In this document: one piece after another, positions 13,328 to 22,060 of the stretch
How the letters are laid out: each line of letters opens with the position of its first letter
Position numbering within the stretch: the stretch's first letter is position 1
From: a virus
Reading direction: 5' to 3' (one strand)
IMG/VR virus record: IMGVR_UViG_3300034374_005365
Coordinates: 1 to 25,762 of that record
DNA: 25,762 nt
The notes under the pieces: model-generated
The model's database searches: none
The model's input: only the letters and a program-made list of their open reading frames with translations
What the model was told of the DNA's origin: nothing
Translations under genes and position numbers: made by a program

Positions 13328-15306
13328 TGGCAGTTAATACTTCAGAACAGATTGTCCGTGAAGCCGCCGATATTGAAGCCTATAAGATTGGCTTACTACA
13401 ATCTGCAAAAGCACTGGCAGACCAAGGTGTACAACTTCCTCCGCAAATGGTTGCGGAAATGTCTTCCCTTCAGCTTAAAGCTGGAGAACTTGCTGAAGCC
13501 GGAATAGGTCAATACCAACCTTACTTAGACGCCGCCGCAGGAACCTTGGGTGACGCTCAAAACGTTACGGGCTCGGCTTTAGTCCCTGCTCAAGCCATGC
13601 AAACTGACGCTGCGGGCATGTTTAGGACCGCAGAACAAGGCATTGCGGGACAGGTCGGCGCTGCTCAACAGGGCATTGGAAATGCAATTGATTATGGACA
13701 AGCTTCTACTGAAACGGCTCAACAGGGTCTTGGTCAGGCTGCTCTAAACACACAACAAATTGCTGGTCAGTCTATGGCAGACCAATTAGCTGCTTATGAC
13801 GCTATACCGGGACAAATAGGTGCGGCTCAAAAAGGTATGGCGGGTGCTGCCACTGGCGCACAAGGCGTTGCAGATGCGGCCCGAGTTGGTGGAACAGGTG
13901 TTCAAGGAACTTTAGCTGAAAACCTAGCTGGTGCTACAAAAGGCGCTCGAACCTATGGCCAAGCTGGTATCGGTGCCTATGAGGACGCCGTTACAGGTAG
14001 TCAACAAGCAGTCAAAGGCGCAAGAAACATAACTTCTGATGCTGCCGCCGCGTTACAACAAGCTGGTGCATTTGGTCAACAGACCGCGGAACAAGGAATT
14101 GCTGGTTTAGCGGGTACAACCGGTGCTTATGACCCTGCTAGTACAGGCGCATTTATGAACCAGTATGAAGATGCTGCGGTTCAACAGGCATTGGCTGACA
14201 TTCAACGTGCCGGAGATATTCAACAACAGGGCGTAGATGCCCAAGCCGTAAGTTCTGGCGCTTTTGGTGGATCACGCCAAGCAGTAGCGCAGAGTGAGTT
14301 AGGCAGAAACATTCTTGAGCAACAGGGCAGAACTGCCGCTGGTATGCGTCAAGCAGGGTTTGAAAACGCGGCCAACCGGTCACAACAAGCATTTGAAGCC
14401 CAACAAGGTCGTGGTCAACAGGCCGCTCAACTTACGGGCGCTCTGGGCGCACAAGGGGCGGGTTCTGCTATATCCGCGGCTCAAGGCGCTGGTCAACTTG
14501 GACTTTCTGCGGAGCAACTTGCAGCGGGCCAAGCCGGTCAGTTGGGCCAGTTGGGTCTTTCGTCGGCACAAGTAGGCATGTCTGCCGAACAGCAGGCCGC
14601 GGCCAACGCACAAGCTTTGGCACAAACCGGCATGAGCTTAGAACAGTTGGCGGCCAGCACTGGTATGTCGGCGTCACAGTTAGCGGGTCAAATGGCCAAT
14701 CAATCAGGTGCTTTAGGGCTTTCTGGCGCACAAGCCCAAGCGGGTATTGCAGCGCAAGCGGGTCAAATGGGCATGGCAGGCGAACAGTTTGCAGGACAGA
14801 TGGCAGGACAGGCCGGTCAATTGGGCCAAGGACAAGCTCAAATGGGTATGCAAGGCGCTCAAGCGGCGGGTTCTTTAGGTCTTCAGGGACAAGAGATGAC
14901 AGGTCGGATTGCAGAGGGTCTAGGAAGTCTAGGGTCTCAAGCGGGTCAACTTGGGCTACAACAAGGTTCTGCTCTTAAAGACATTGCAATGTCACAAGGT
15001 CAGATGGGCGAAGCAAATCAAGCTATGGCACAGAAAGAACAGGGCTTCTTGTTCGATATGGGCAAGCAATACCAAGCTCAAGATCAAGCGGGCATTGAAG
15101 CGGCTCGTCAAACGCAATTACAGCAGGCTTACGAGCCTTACCAACGTGTTGGATTCTTATCTGACATTTACAAAGGCGCACCGTCGTCTCAATCAACCAT
15201 AACAGCGACAACTACACCGAACGTATCTCCAGCCCAGAGTATTTTAGGGCTTGGGGTAGCCGGATTAGCGGCGGCGTCAGGCGCACGGAACGCGGGGATA
15301 TTTTAA
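13327..15306 (+). CDS. Ala/Gln/Gly-rich internal (ejection-type) virion protein
   Basis: This 659-residue protein is dominated by Ala, Gln and Gly. Its likely conserved core is at residues 308-345: AVSSGAFGGSRQAVAQSELG followed by RTAAGMRQAGFENAANRS. I recall this pattern from putative DNA-transfer proteins of many uncultured phages. Residues 385-545 are an approximate 9-11-residue helical repeat (GQLGLSAEQLAAGQAGQLGQ and similar). The C-terminus has YEPYQRVGFLSDIYKGAPSS, a Ser/Thr linker and a hydrophobic end (SILGLGVAGLAAAS). It probably sits inside the capsid or tail channel and is ejected with DNA, like P22 gp7/gp16/gp20 or T7 gp14-gp16. The assignment comes from composition, motif and context. 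Confidence 0.6.
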   Translation: MAVNTSEQIVREAADIEAYKIGLLQSAKALADQGVQLPPQMVAEMSSLQLKAGELAEAGIGQYQPYLDAAAGTLGDAQNVTGSALVPAQAMQTDAAGMFRTAEQGIAGQVGAAQQGIGNAIDYGQASTETAQQGLGQAALNTQQIAGQSMADQLAAYDAIPGQIGAAQKGMAGAATGAQGVADAARVGGTGVQGTLAENLAGATKGARTYGQAGIGAYEDAVTGSQQAVKGARNITSDAAAALQQAGAFGQQTAEQGIAGLAGTTGAYDPASTGAFMNQYEDAAVQQALADIQRAGDIQQQGVDAQAVSSGAFGGSRQAVAQSELGRNILEQQGRTAAGMRQAGFENAANRSQQAFEAQQGRGQQAAQLTGALGAQGAGSAISAAQGAGQLGLSAEQLAAGQAGQLGQLGLSSAQVGMSAEQQAAANAQALAQTGMSLEQLAASTGMSASQLAGQMANQSGALGLSGAQAQAGIAAQAGQMGMAGEQFAGQMAGQAGQLGQGQAQMGMQGAQAAGSLGLQGQEMTGRIAEGLGSLGSQAGQLGLQQGSALKDIAMSQGQMGEANQAMAQKEQGFLFDMGKQYQAQDQAGIEAARQTQLQQAYEPYQRVGFLSDIYKGAPSSQSTITATTTPNVSPAQSILGLGVAGLAAASGARNAGIF

Positions 15307-18254
15307 TGATGAATAGAAATGTTATGCAACGGCAGATGTTTGCCAACGGGGGCGCGGCCTTTCCTGATCTTAGCGGTGATGGTAACGTGACTCAGAAAGA
15401 CATCTTGATGGGGCGAGGCGTACTTCCAATGCAAGAAGGCGGAAGTCCAATGATGATGCCACCACCTCCCGGAGGGGCTATGATGCCACCACCGGGCGGA
15501 CCAATGGGCGGTCCTCCTCCCATGCCACCGGGGGCCGCGATGGCTCCTCCGGGGGCCGCGGACCAAGGCGCTTTTGATCCGGCTGTTCTTGAAGGAATGT
15601 TAGCGGACTCCGCACAAAGTATGCAATCAATGGACGCGGCGGCAGAAGCAGGAGATTACGCTTCGGTGATTAACTCCATTCGAGGCGATGAGATGCCTAT
15701 TGAGGCTCGGTACGAGGAACTAGCCGGAATGGTTGGTCCCGAGGATTCGCAGCAAACACCTGAATCAGTCCTGACACTTTTACAACCTGTCATGCAGATG
15801 GCAGCGGTTGACCAAGGAATTGGCGGTTTAGCTCAAGAAGAAATGACAACCCCGATTGAGGGTCCAATGGCCGAGGGCATTATGTCCACGGTAAACATGG
15901 AAGGACCCCCGGCGGGACCAGATCAAATGGCTATGGCTGCTCCGGGAGGAGCGGCCCCGGTAAATTTTAGACAAGGCGGCGCGGTTCAGTATTTTAATCC
16001 TGAAAATGCAAATCGTGTCGTCCAGCCAGACCCTCTAGGAGGTCGTCTTGGAGAGATTTTTGAACAAAAGCAAGCTTTAAGGCAAAATCTTTTTGGACAG
16101 GAAGATCAACAAGCTGCTTTTGACGAACAACAAAAGATGACTAAGGCTCAGATGTTATTTGATATTGCACAAGGTGCTTTGGCGTTTGCAACTCCCGGAG
16201 AGACTGCAATGAGTCCTGCGGAGCGGTTGGCTCAAGTAGCCCAGCCTGTTTTAGGTAACATTAGCGCACGTGCCGGTGAACTGCAAAAGTTTAAACAGGG
16301 CCAAGAACAAGAACAACGCGCTATAGATTTGCAAACGCTCGGTTCCGCAGAGAGTTCTTATGAATCCGAATTAGCTAGGTCGGCAAGTTCTGCGGCAGCG
16401 GAAGCAGAACGAAATTGGAAAACCTCGGAAAATGCTCTAGAAAGAGTTTTTCAGTTCCAAAAAATGGACAAACAATTTAAATTCACAAAAGGCGAAAACG
16501 AAACGGACCGTTCTTTTCAAGAGCGTATGACAGACCGTAAGCTTGCTATGCAGCAAACACTGCTTGAACTACAAGCAAGCACTGACGAACGAGCTATTAA
16601 TTTGCGCGGTCAGCTTGCCAGTGAATTGGCTCAACTAAACAACACGTTTAAACAAACCCTTCAACAGTCACAATTTGATTTTACAAACAAAGAGCGTTTA
16701 GGAACACAGGAATACCAAAGCACTGTTCTGGGTCAGCGTTTTGCTAATGACAAGTCTATTTTGGCGCTTCAAAATGACAACTCAAACACGGCTATTGAAC
16801 TTCGTGCCAAGCTTCAGAAAGAAAACGACACACTTAAAAATGAGTGGTTGGTTGCTGCCAAGTCGCTTGCGTATGATAACGTTCTTAAACGCGACAACAT
16901 TCTTAACACAAACGATCTTGCAAAAATGGAAGTCGGTCAAGAGTACAATGTTGCTCTTACTGACCTGCGTGGAAGCCTAGAAGAACAGGCTCGCTTGTCC
17001 ACACAAGCTTTCCAAGCGGCGCAAGCGGTTCTAAACCGTCAAGCTGACTCTACGAAACAGATGAGTGACCAAGAGTTCCGAAAAGAAATGGCGGAAGAGT
17101 TGCGTAAATTTACTAAAGACGAAGCAGCTATTGATCGTCAAATCAACGCAACTCAACAAGCTATTGAAAATTCTTTCACAGCGTCTGCGGATAGTAGAGC
17201 AGAAAAAGTTCTTACAATACAAGAACGCGCTCAAATTCTGGACGAAGATTACAAGATGGGTAATTTATATCTTGAACAGGAAGCAGCCAAGATACAAGCA
17301 TTGGGAAGCAAATCAAAAACTGCTGAATTAACTTACATAGCAGACCCTGCAAGAATGGAAGCTTTTGCAAACGGTACGTTAGGTGAAGAAACTGCGCTAT
17401 ACGAACAAAAACTTCTTGATTACACGGGTTCTGAACCCGTATGGGACCCAGAAATAGGAGCTTTTGTTAAAGGTTCTTCTAAAAAACTAACTGACACTAT
17501 TCTTGATTTTGTAAAACGTGGTAATCCTGATTTGTACACTAAGATTTCAGGGGTTTCGTTAGATGCTTCAGGGGAACCAGTTAAACCCAACCGAAATCTC
17601 ATGACAGCTAGTAGCGAAATAATGAATTTGGATGGTACGGTAAACAGGCAATCAGAAGCGTGGTCTTTAACCGCCCCTAATAGGTTCAAACCTGATGTGG
17701 ATTATCGAAAAGTTATTGGTGCATCAAGAGTATTTCCAAGCATCGTCAAAGTTACAAGTGAGGGCTTTGCCGAATTAGTTGGAGCAGATTCTACTGATGC
17801 TTCTAAAAACTTAGCTTCGGCAGCAAAAAGTTTAACTAATTTAGCAAACGACATCTTGCAGTATAACACTGGAGATCAACAAGGTAGAATACTTAAATTT
17901 GTTCAAGAGCTTATTGAACAAGAAACTAAAGACATTAGACCGGGCGGTTTGTTTATTAAAACAGATGCTGCCGCAGAAGCGTCTTTTGACGCAATAGCGG
18001 ATACTTTAGCGCAACAATTACAGCTAGGGGCTTCCTTTCTTCCAGAATATGGGGGAAACTCAGCCGGGTATGGTCAAAAAGTAATTGAAACTGCCCGAAA
18101 AGATATGCAGAAACTAAAAATCTTGTTTAATGAAGTACAAGCTTTCCAAAAAGGCTTTAAGTTTAAAACTTCCAAATCTCGCAAGGTTGGCGAAGATGAT
18201 CAGAGTGATGAACAATTGGCCAATCAAATTCGTCAGATGATGAAGGGGTTATAA
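15306..18254 (+). CDS. Large coiled-coil internal virion protein with EF-hand-like loop
   Basis: This is a 982-residue protein; two in-frame ATGs (15306, 15309) follow the TAA overlap. Residues 12-46 contain FANGGAA, an EF-hand-like loop DLSGDGNVTQKD (21-32) and MQEGGS. Residues 48-85 are a Met/Pro/Gly-rich tract. Residues 221-227 are FRQGGAV. From about 245 to 680 the protein is a long charged helical region rich in Gln, Glu and Lys (for example LQASTDERAINLRGQLASEL), likely coiled coil. The remainder is globular and ends NQIRQMMKGL. No lysozyme or transglycosylase motif is seen. The size and coiled coil recall internal core proteins such as T7 gp15/gp16. Calcium binding is inferred from loop residues only. 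Confidence 0.6.
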   Translation: MMNRNVMQRQMFANGGAAFPDLSGDGNVTQKDILMGRGVLPMQEGGSPMMMPPPPGGAMMPPPGGPMGGPPPMPPGAAMAPPGAADQGAFDPAVLEGMLADSAQSMQSMDAAAEAGDYASVINSIRGDEMPIEARYEELAGMVGPEDSQQTPESVLTLLQPVMQMAAVDQGIGGLAQEEMTTPIEGPMAEGIMSTVNMEGPPAGPDQMAMAAPGGAAPVNFRQGGAVQYFNPENANRVVQPDPLGGRLGEIFEQKQALRQNLFGQEDQQAAFDEQQKMTKAQMLFDIAQGALAFATPGETAMSPAERLAQVAQPVLGNISARAGELQKFKQGQEQEQRAIDLQTLGSAESSYESELARSASSAAAEAERNWKTSENALERVFQFQKMDKQFKFTKGENETDRSFQERMTDRKLAMQQTLLELQASTDERAINLRGQLASELAQLNNTFKQTLQQSQFDFTNKERLGTQEYQSTVLGQRFANDKSILALQNDNSNTAIELRAKLQKENDTLKNEWLVAAKSLAYDNVLKRDNILNTNDLAKMEVGQEYNVALTDLRGSLEEQARLSTQAFQAAQAVLNRQADSTKQMSDQEFRKEMAEELRKFTKDEAAIDRQINATQQAIENSFTASADSRAEKVLTIQERAQILDEDYKMGNLYLEQEAAKIQALGSKSKTAELTYIADPARMEAFANGTLGEETALYEQKLLDYTGSEPVWDPEIGAFVKGSSKKLTDTILDFVKRGNPDLYTKISGVSLDASGEPVKPNRNLMTASSEIMNLDGTVNRQSEAWSLTAPNRFKPDVDYRKVIGASRVFPSIVKVTSEGFAELVGADSTDASKNLASAAKSLTNLANDILQYNTGDQQGRILKFVQELIEQETKDIRPGGLFIKTDAAAEASFDAIADTLAQQLQLGASFLPEYGGNSAGYGQKVIETARKDMQKLKILFNEVQAFQKGFKFKTSKSRKVGEDDQSDEQLANQIRQMMKGL
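15366..15401 (+). other. EF-hand-like calcium loop motif
   Basis: The encoded 12-residue loop DLSGDGNVTQKD has acidic or polar ligands at positions 1 (D), 3 (S), 5 (D), 9 (T) and 12 (D), Gly at 6 and a hydrophobic residue at 8, as in EF-hand and dockerin loops. The usual Glu at position 12 is Asp, which is common in dockerins. Only one loop is present and the entering helix is not clear. Confidence 0.55.
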
Positions 18255-18257
18255 GTA

Positions 18258-21200
18258 ATGGCAGATGAATCCCTTATTAATCTTGGTGTGGCAGAATTTG
18301 AAAACTTGATGGAAACACAGGGTCTTGAGAACACTGTAAGAGGGGTTCTTTCGATTGCAAATGAAGAACTAGATCAAGAAGCTATTGGCGGTGTTCCGTT
18401 AACCTTTGAAAGCTTGAAAGATGGTTCTCATCCCATTTTAGATAGATTGGACCGGTACAAAGGTTTAAAACCTGAAGATAGAAACATCCAAACAGAAGAA
18501 ATTTTGACGATGTTTACCAATGTCAGTGATTTTGGGAAATACAACCCTGAAAAAGGGAACTTTTCCGGATTAAAGGCAGGCACATATTCCGCGGCTCGCG
18601 CACTTCCAGAAACGGTTGGTGGTGGCTATGGTGCAGCCAAGGGCTTTGCAACTGGAATGTACCTACAAAGTTTTATTCCTCCTGTGGGCATACCGGGTTT
18701 AATTGGAAAAGGCATTGCGATTGCAATTCCTACGGTAGCGGGAGCGGTAGCAGGAGCATTGGGGTTTGGAAAAGTTGAAGACCTTGTTTTAGGGGAAGCT
18801 GCTCCGGTGGTTCCTTCTTTACAGTCTGCAACTAACTTAGGTGAGACAGGCGTGATGGCTGCTTCCTTGGTATTAGCTCCTTGGCAACAAGCCCCTAAAG
18901 CAACCACCGGCGCTTTAGAGTTTTTAGGTAACTTTACAAACGTCTCTAGTGGAAAATTTGCTAAAATAGCCGACGAGGCTTTTGAGGTAACCGCAAAAAA
19001 CTCAGGTCTTTCTGAAAAAGCGTTTAAAGCAGCAAATGACGCACGGCTCACGGCGCAAGCGGGCCCTATGTTTGGGGCGGGCGCACAGGGTGTAAATATT
19101 GGTCTAGGAAGATTTAACCCTGCGGGATATGTTTTTAACCCATTAAAAGGACCCGTAAGCACCCGTGTTTTAGGAGCAGTGGAGCAGGGAGTTGGTAGGT
19201 CCATGCAAGTAGCGCGGAATAACCCTATTCCTTATTTGGCAATTGAAGGCGCTTCCGGAGCAGGCGCGGCGGGTGGAGCGTATATAGCTCAAGAGGTCAA
19301 TCCCTATGGCGAAGGTTCTCGCTTTGTTGGGGAACTTGTTGGATCGTTCATTGTACCCTTACCTGTTCAGGCAGGCGTTAGTCTTGCGCCAGACGTTTTT
19401 TCCAAAGTAAAACAATGGTGGGGTAAATCTGAAAACACTAACGGTTTACTAACGAATGCTATAAACAGAGACTCTGTTAAAAGAATCAAGAGCGCCATTT
19501 TGGCTACTGGGGACAAGTCGTTGCAAGCCGTAGATAGTGTTGACGGCAAAATTATGACGCCAGACGAACAATTTGCTAAATTTTTTGAAGAACTAGAAAA
19601 ACTTAGTGTAGACCAAGACGGCAACCCTGTTACACTCACATTCAAGGACCTTGCAAGAGATGCCGACATTGCTGCTGGGACAAGTTTTTCCCCAACAATC
19701 AATGTCATTCAGAACGAGCTTGAAAAATCCAGCACAGATTTAGCTGCGGCCACCGGACGGGGGCGCGAAGAGATGCAAGCGGGCGCAGTAAATATGATGC
19801 GTACTTTAGCAGCTACTGGAGACCCAACGGCTTTGGCCATGTCCGCTAGAATACAACAAGGTTTGTTTGAACAAAACATTATTGACAACATAGACAATTC
19901 CGTTTCCAACCTCATGGAAGCGGGAATTAAAGTTATTGGCAGAGATGTTGTTGACGTAGACGGGAAAAAAATACCGTCTAATCGTGGAAAACTATCTGAA
20001 AGCTTATATGAAATCCTTACAAAACAAGTGGATCAAAGTAAAAAACGAGAAAGACAACTTTGGAACGAAGTTACAAGCTATCCTTTAACCGAGTTTTATT
20101 CTAAAAACGGGCGTCAAATAAACCAGCCTAACGTTTTACAATTGTTGGACCGTTCTTCACGGACCGGGGGCCTAAAATTCTCCTCTGCCGGTGCAAATAA
20201 AGAACTTCGCTCTGTGTTAGGTGGTTACGCCGACGACATGGACGAAATGATAGAATACTTTCAAAACGGAGTTGGCAGAAATCCAGCTACCGCGCAAACT
20301 TTCTTTGAAATGCGTTCAGGTCTGTTGAACAAATCTGCTACTTTGAGAAAAAACGGAGACATTGTAAATGCTGGTCGAATTGATAAAATTAATGACGCTT
20401 TGCTACGCGACTTAACGGGTCAAAAAAACAACGCTACCGAAGCTTACAATAATGCAAGAGCTTATACTTTTGCTAGAAACAACGTTTTTCGTAGAAGTTT
20501 TTTGAACGACATGCAAGTTTTTGACAAACAAAGGGGGCTTATAATGGAGCCTCAACAACTTTTAGACAACATGTTTAAAGGTGGAAACCTTGCTACATCT
20601 CGACGAATAAAAGAAATTCGTGCGGCAGGAAGATTTTTGGTTGATGAAGCCGGTTTCAGCGAAGAAGCCGTTCACACAATGGAAACAACTGATATTGTGA
20701 AAGCAGCGTTGCGAGATAGTTTGTCTAAAATAATGACGGTTAAAAAAGTTCCAAATCCCGCTAATCCAAATGAAATAATAGAACGACTTTCAGTTAGTCA
20801 AGCTAGGCTGGACACTTTTAGGGCTCAACCCGGCACTCAAGAATTGTTTAAGTTTATACCTGAATTAGAAGGTGAATTGTCTTCCGTAGAAGCCGCACAA
20901 AACGCTTTTGACAACACATTAGGTGATGTATCAAGCCTTATTAATCCAAGCAAAGCTAAACAAAGAGGGTTTAGTGAAGATCAAATTCAAACTTTATATG
21001 ACACAAAAGCTTTTCAAAACGTCCTTGAGTTTGAAGACCCTAGTGAAGCTGTAGCCAAAGCGTTAAACGCAGAGAAACCTACCTTGGCTCTTAACTCTTT
21101 GTTTAGAATGGTAAACGAAAGCAACTATAAAGGAACTGAATACACTAAAGACATGGCAATGTCTGGGTTAAAGAGCGCACTCATACAACACGCTCTTCGA

Positions 21201-22058
21201 CAATCTGAAAAAGGAAGCAGCACTCTTTTACCTAACGGGAACGTTCTTCAAAAACAATTGTTTGGTCAAATAGAAGGTGTTCCCGCAAATGTTAAATATT
21301 CTTTAGCTGACTTTATGAAAAGTAAAGGTCTGGTTGATGAAACTGTGGGTGAAGACGGTCTAACTGAATTAGGTCGAATCCAAAAAGCAATAAAAACTAT
21401 GCGCGGTGTAGAAGAAGCTTTTGCTACTAACAATTTTGAAAACATTTTGTTTAAAAAACCTAGTTTAGGAAAGTTGTTTTATACTCGTATTTTTGGTGCG
21501 ACTGCGGGTGGAGCAGTACAAAACAAACTGAAAAGTCTGTTAGGGTTGCCTCAAATGGGTGGTGGTTTGATTGCGGAACAAACAGGTTCAGAGCTAGTGC
21601 AAAGGTTTTTGTTAAGTGGCCCAGAGTCTCAACGCATTAAAAAAATGACAGAATTGTTTGCTAACCCTAACGCACTTGCTGCGTTAATGAATGAAAAACT
21701 TACAAAAGACGCACAAGATAACGCAATGACCGTTCTTGAAAAGTTTATTTCTCCAATGGTTCGTCAAATTGGACGACGTGTTCCATATGGTATTATTGCG
21801 GGTGAAAAATCTATTAGCGAAGAGTATGAAGCACCTCCGCGTCCCGATAACAACCAACAAGGTTCTTTAGTTCCACCGCCAATTGTTCCCACTTTAGGCG
21901 GAGGTAATCCTCTCTCTGTTCAACAGGCTTCTGCGGCTCCAGCAGGGCCAACTATTCAAAACTCGGGTCCTGTTGACAGAGAGAGGTTCGCAGCCATGTT
22001 CCCGAACGACTCAACCACGCAACTATTAAAGAGCGGCATTGGCAGCTTGGGGGCTTAA
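18258..22058 (+). CDS. Very large internal virion protein
   Basis: This 1266-residue protein starts 3 bases after the previous stop. Residues 119-172 form a Gly/Ala-rich hydrophobic region (IGKGIAIAIPTVAGAVAGAL). Further hydrophobic stretches occur at 195-207 and 323-375 (AIEGASGAGAAGGAYIAQEV; FVGELVGSFIVPLPVQAGVS). The rest is largely helical and charged. The C-terminus has a Pro/Ala linker and RERFAAMFPNDSTTQL followed by GIGSLGA, an ending I recall from large proteins of marine phages. I see no peptidoglycan-hydrolase signature. Size, membrane segments and position fit the largest ejection protein, which would extend the channel across the host envelope (compare T7 gp16). The 192-residue frame on the minus strand inside it is a shadow. 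Confidence 0.6.
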   Translation: MADESLINLGVAEFENLMETQGLENTVRGVLSIANEELDQEAIGGVPLTFESLKDGSHPILDRLDRYKGLKPEDRNIQTEEILTMFTNVSDFGKYNPEKGNFSGLKAGTYSAARALPETVGGGYGAAKGFATGMYLQSFIPPVGIPGLIGKGIAIAIPTVAGAVAGALGFGKVEDLVLGEAAPVVPSLQSATNLGETGVMAASLVLAPWQQAPKATTGALEFLGNFTNVSSGKFAKIADEAFEVTAKNSGLSEKAFKAANDARLTAQAGPMFGAGAQGVNIGLGRFNPAGYVFNPLKGPVSTRVLGAVEQGVGRSMQVARNNPIPYLAIEGASGAGAAGGAYIAQEVNPYGEGSRFVGELVGSFIVPLPVQAGVSLAPDVFSKVKQWWGKSENTNGLLTNAINRDSVKRIKSAILATGDKSLQAVDSVDGKIMTPDEQFAKFFEELEKLSVDQDGNPVTLTFKDLARDADIAAGTSFSPTINVIQNELEKSSTDLAAATGRGREEMQAGAVNMMRTLAATGDPTALAMSARIQQGLFEQNIIDNIDNSVSNLMEAGIKVIGRDVVDVDGKKIPSNRGKLSESLYEILTKQVDQSKKRERQLWNEVTSYPLTEFYSKNGRQINQPNVLQLLDRSSRTGGLKFSSAGANKELRSVLGGYADDMDEMIEYFQNGVGRNPATAQTFFEMRSGLLNKSATLRKNGDIVNAGRIDKINDALLRDLTGQKNNATEAYNNARAYTFARNNVFRRSFLNDMQVFDKQRGLIMEPQQLLDNMFKGGNLATSRRIKEIRAAGRFLVDEAGFSEEAVHTMETTDIVKAALRDSLSKIMTVKKVPNPANPNEIIERLSVSQARLDTFRAQPGTQELFKFIPELEGELSSVEAAQNAFDNTLGDVSSLINPSKAKQRGFSEDQIQTLYDTKAFQNVLEFEDPSEAVAKALNAEKPTLALNSLFRMVNESNYKGTEYTKDMAMSGLKSALIQHALRQSEKGSSTLLPNGNVLQKQLFGQIEGVPANVKYSLADFMKSKGLVDETVGEDGLTELGRIQKAIKTMRGVEEAFATNNFENILFKKPSLGKLFYTRIFGATAGGAVQNKLKSLLGLPQMGGGLIAEQTGSELVQRFLLSGPESQRIKKMTELFANPNALAALMNEKLTKDAQDNAMTVLEKFISPMVRQIGRRVPYGIIAGEKSISEEYEAPPRPDNNQQGSLVPPPIVPTLGGGNPLSVQQASAAPAGPTIQNSGPVDRERFAAMFPNDSTTQLLKSGIGSLGA

Positions 22059-22060
22059 TT

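Noticed and set aside
15436-15561. GC-rich repetitive tract considered as a regulatory or recombination site
   Set aside because: The repeats (ccgggggccgcg at 15528 and 15549) are explained by the Met/Pro/Gly-rich peptide tract of the 982-residue protein.
18626-19204. 192-residue minus-strand open frame
   Set aside because: It is antisense to the Gly/Ala-rich membrane region of the largest internal protein, and its product is Pro/Ala-rich without motifs.
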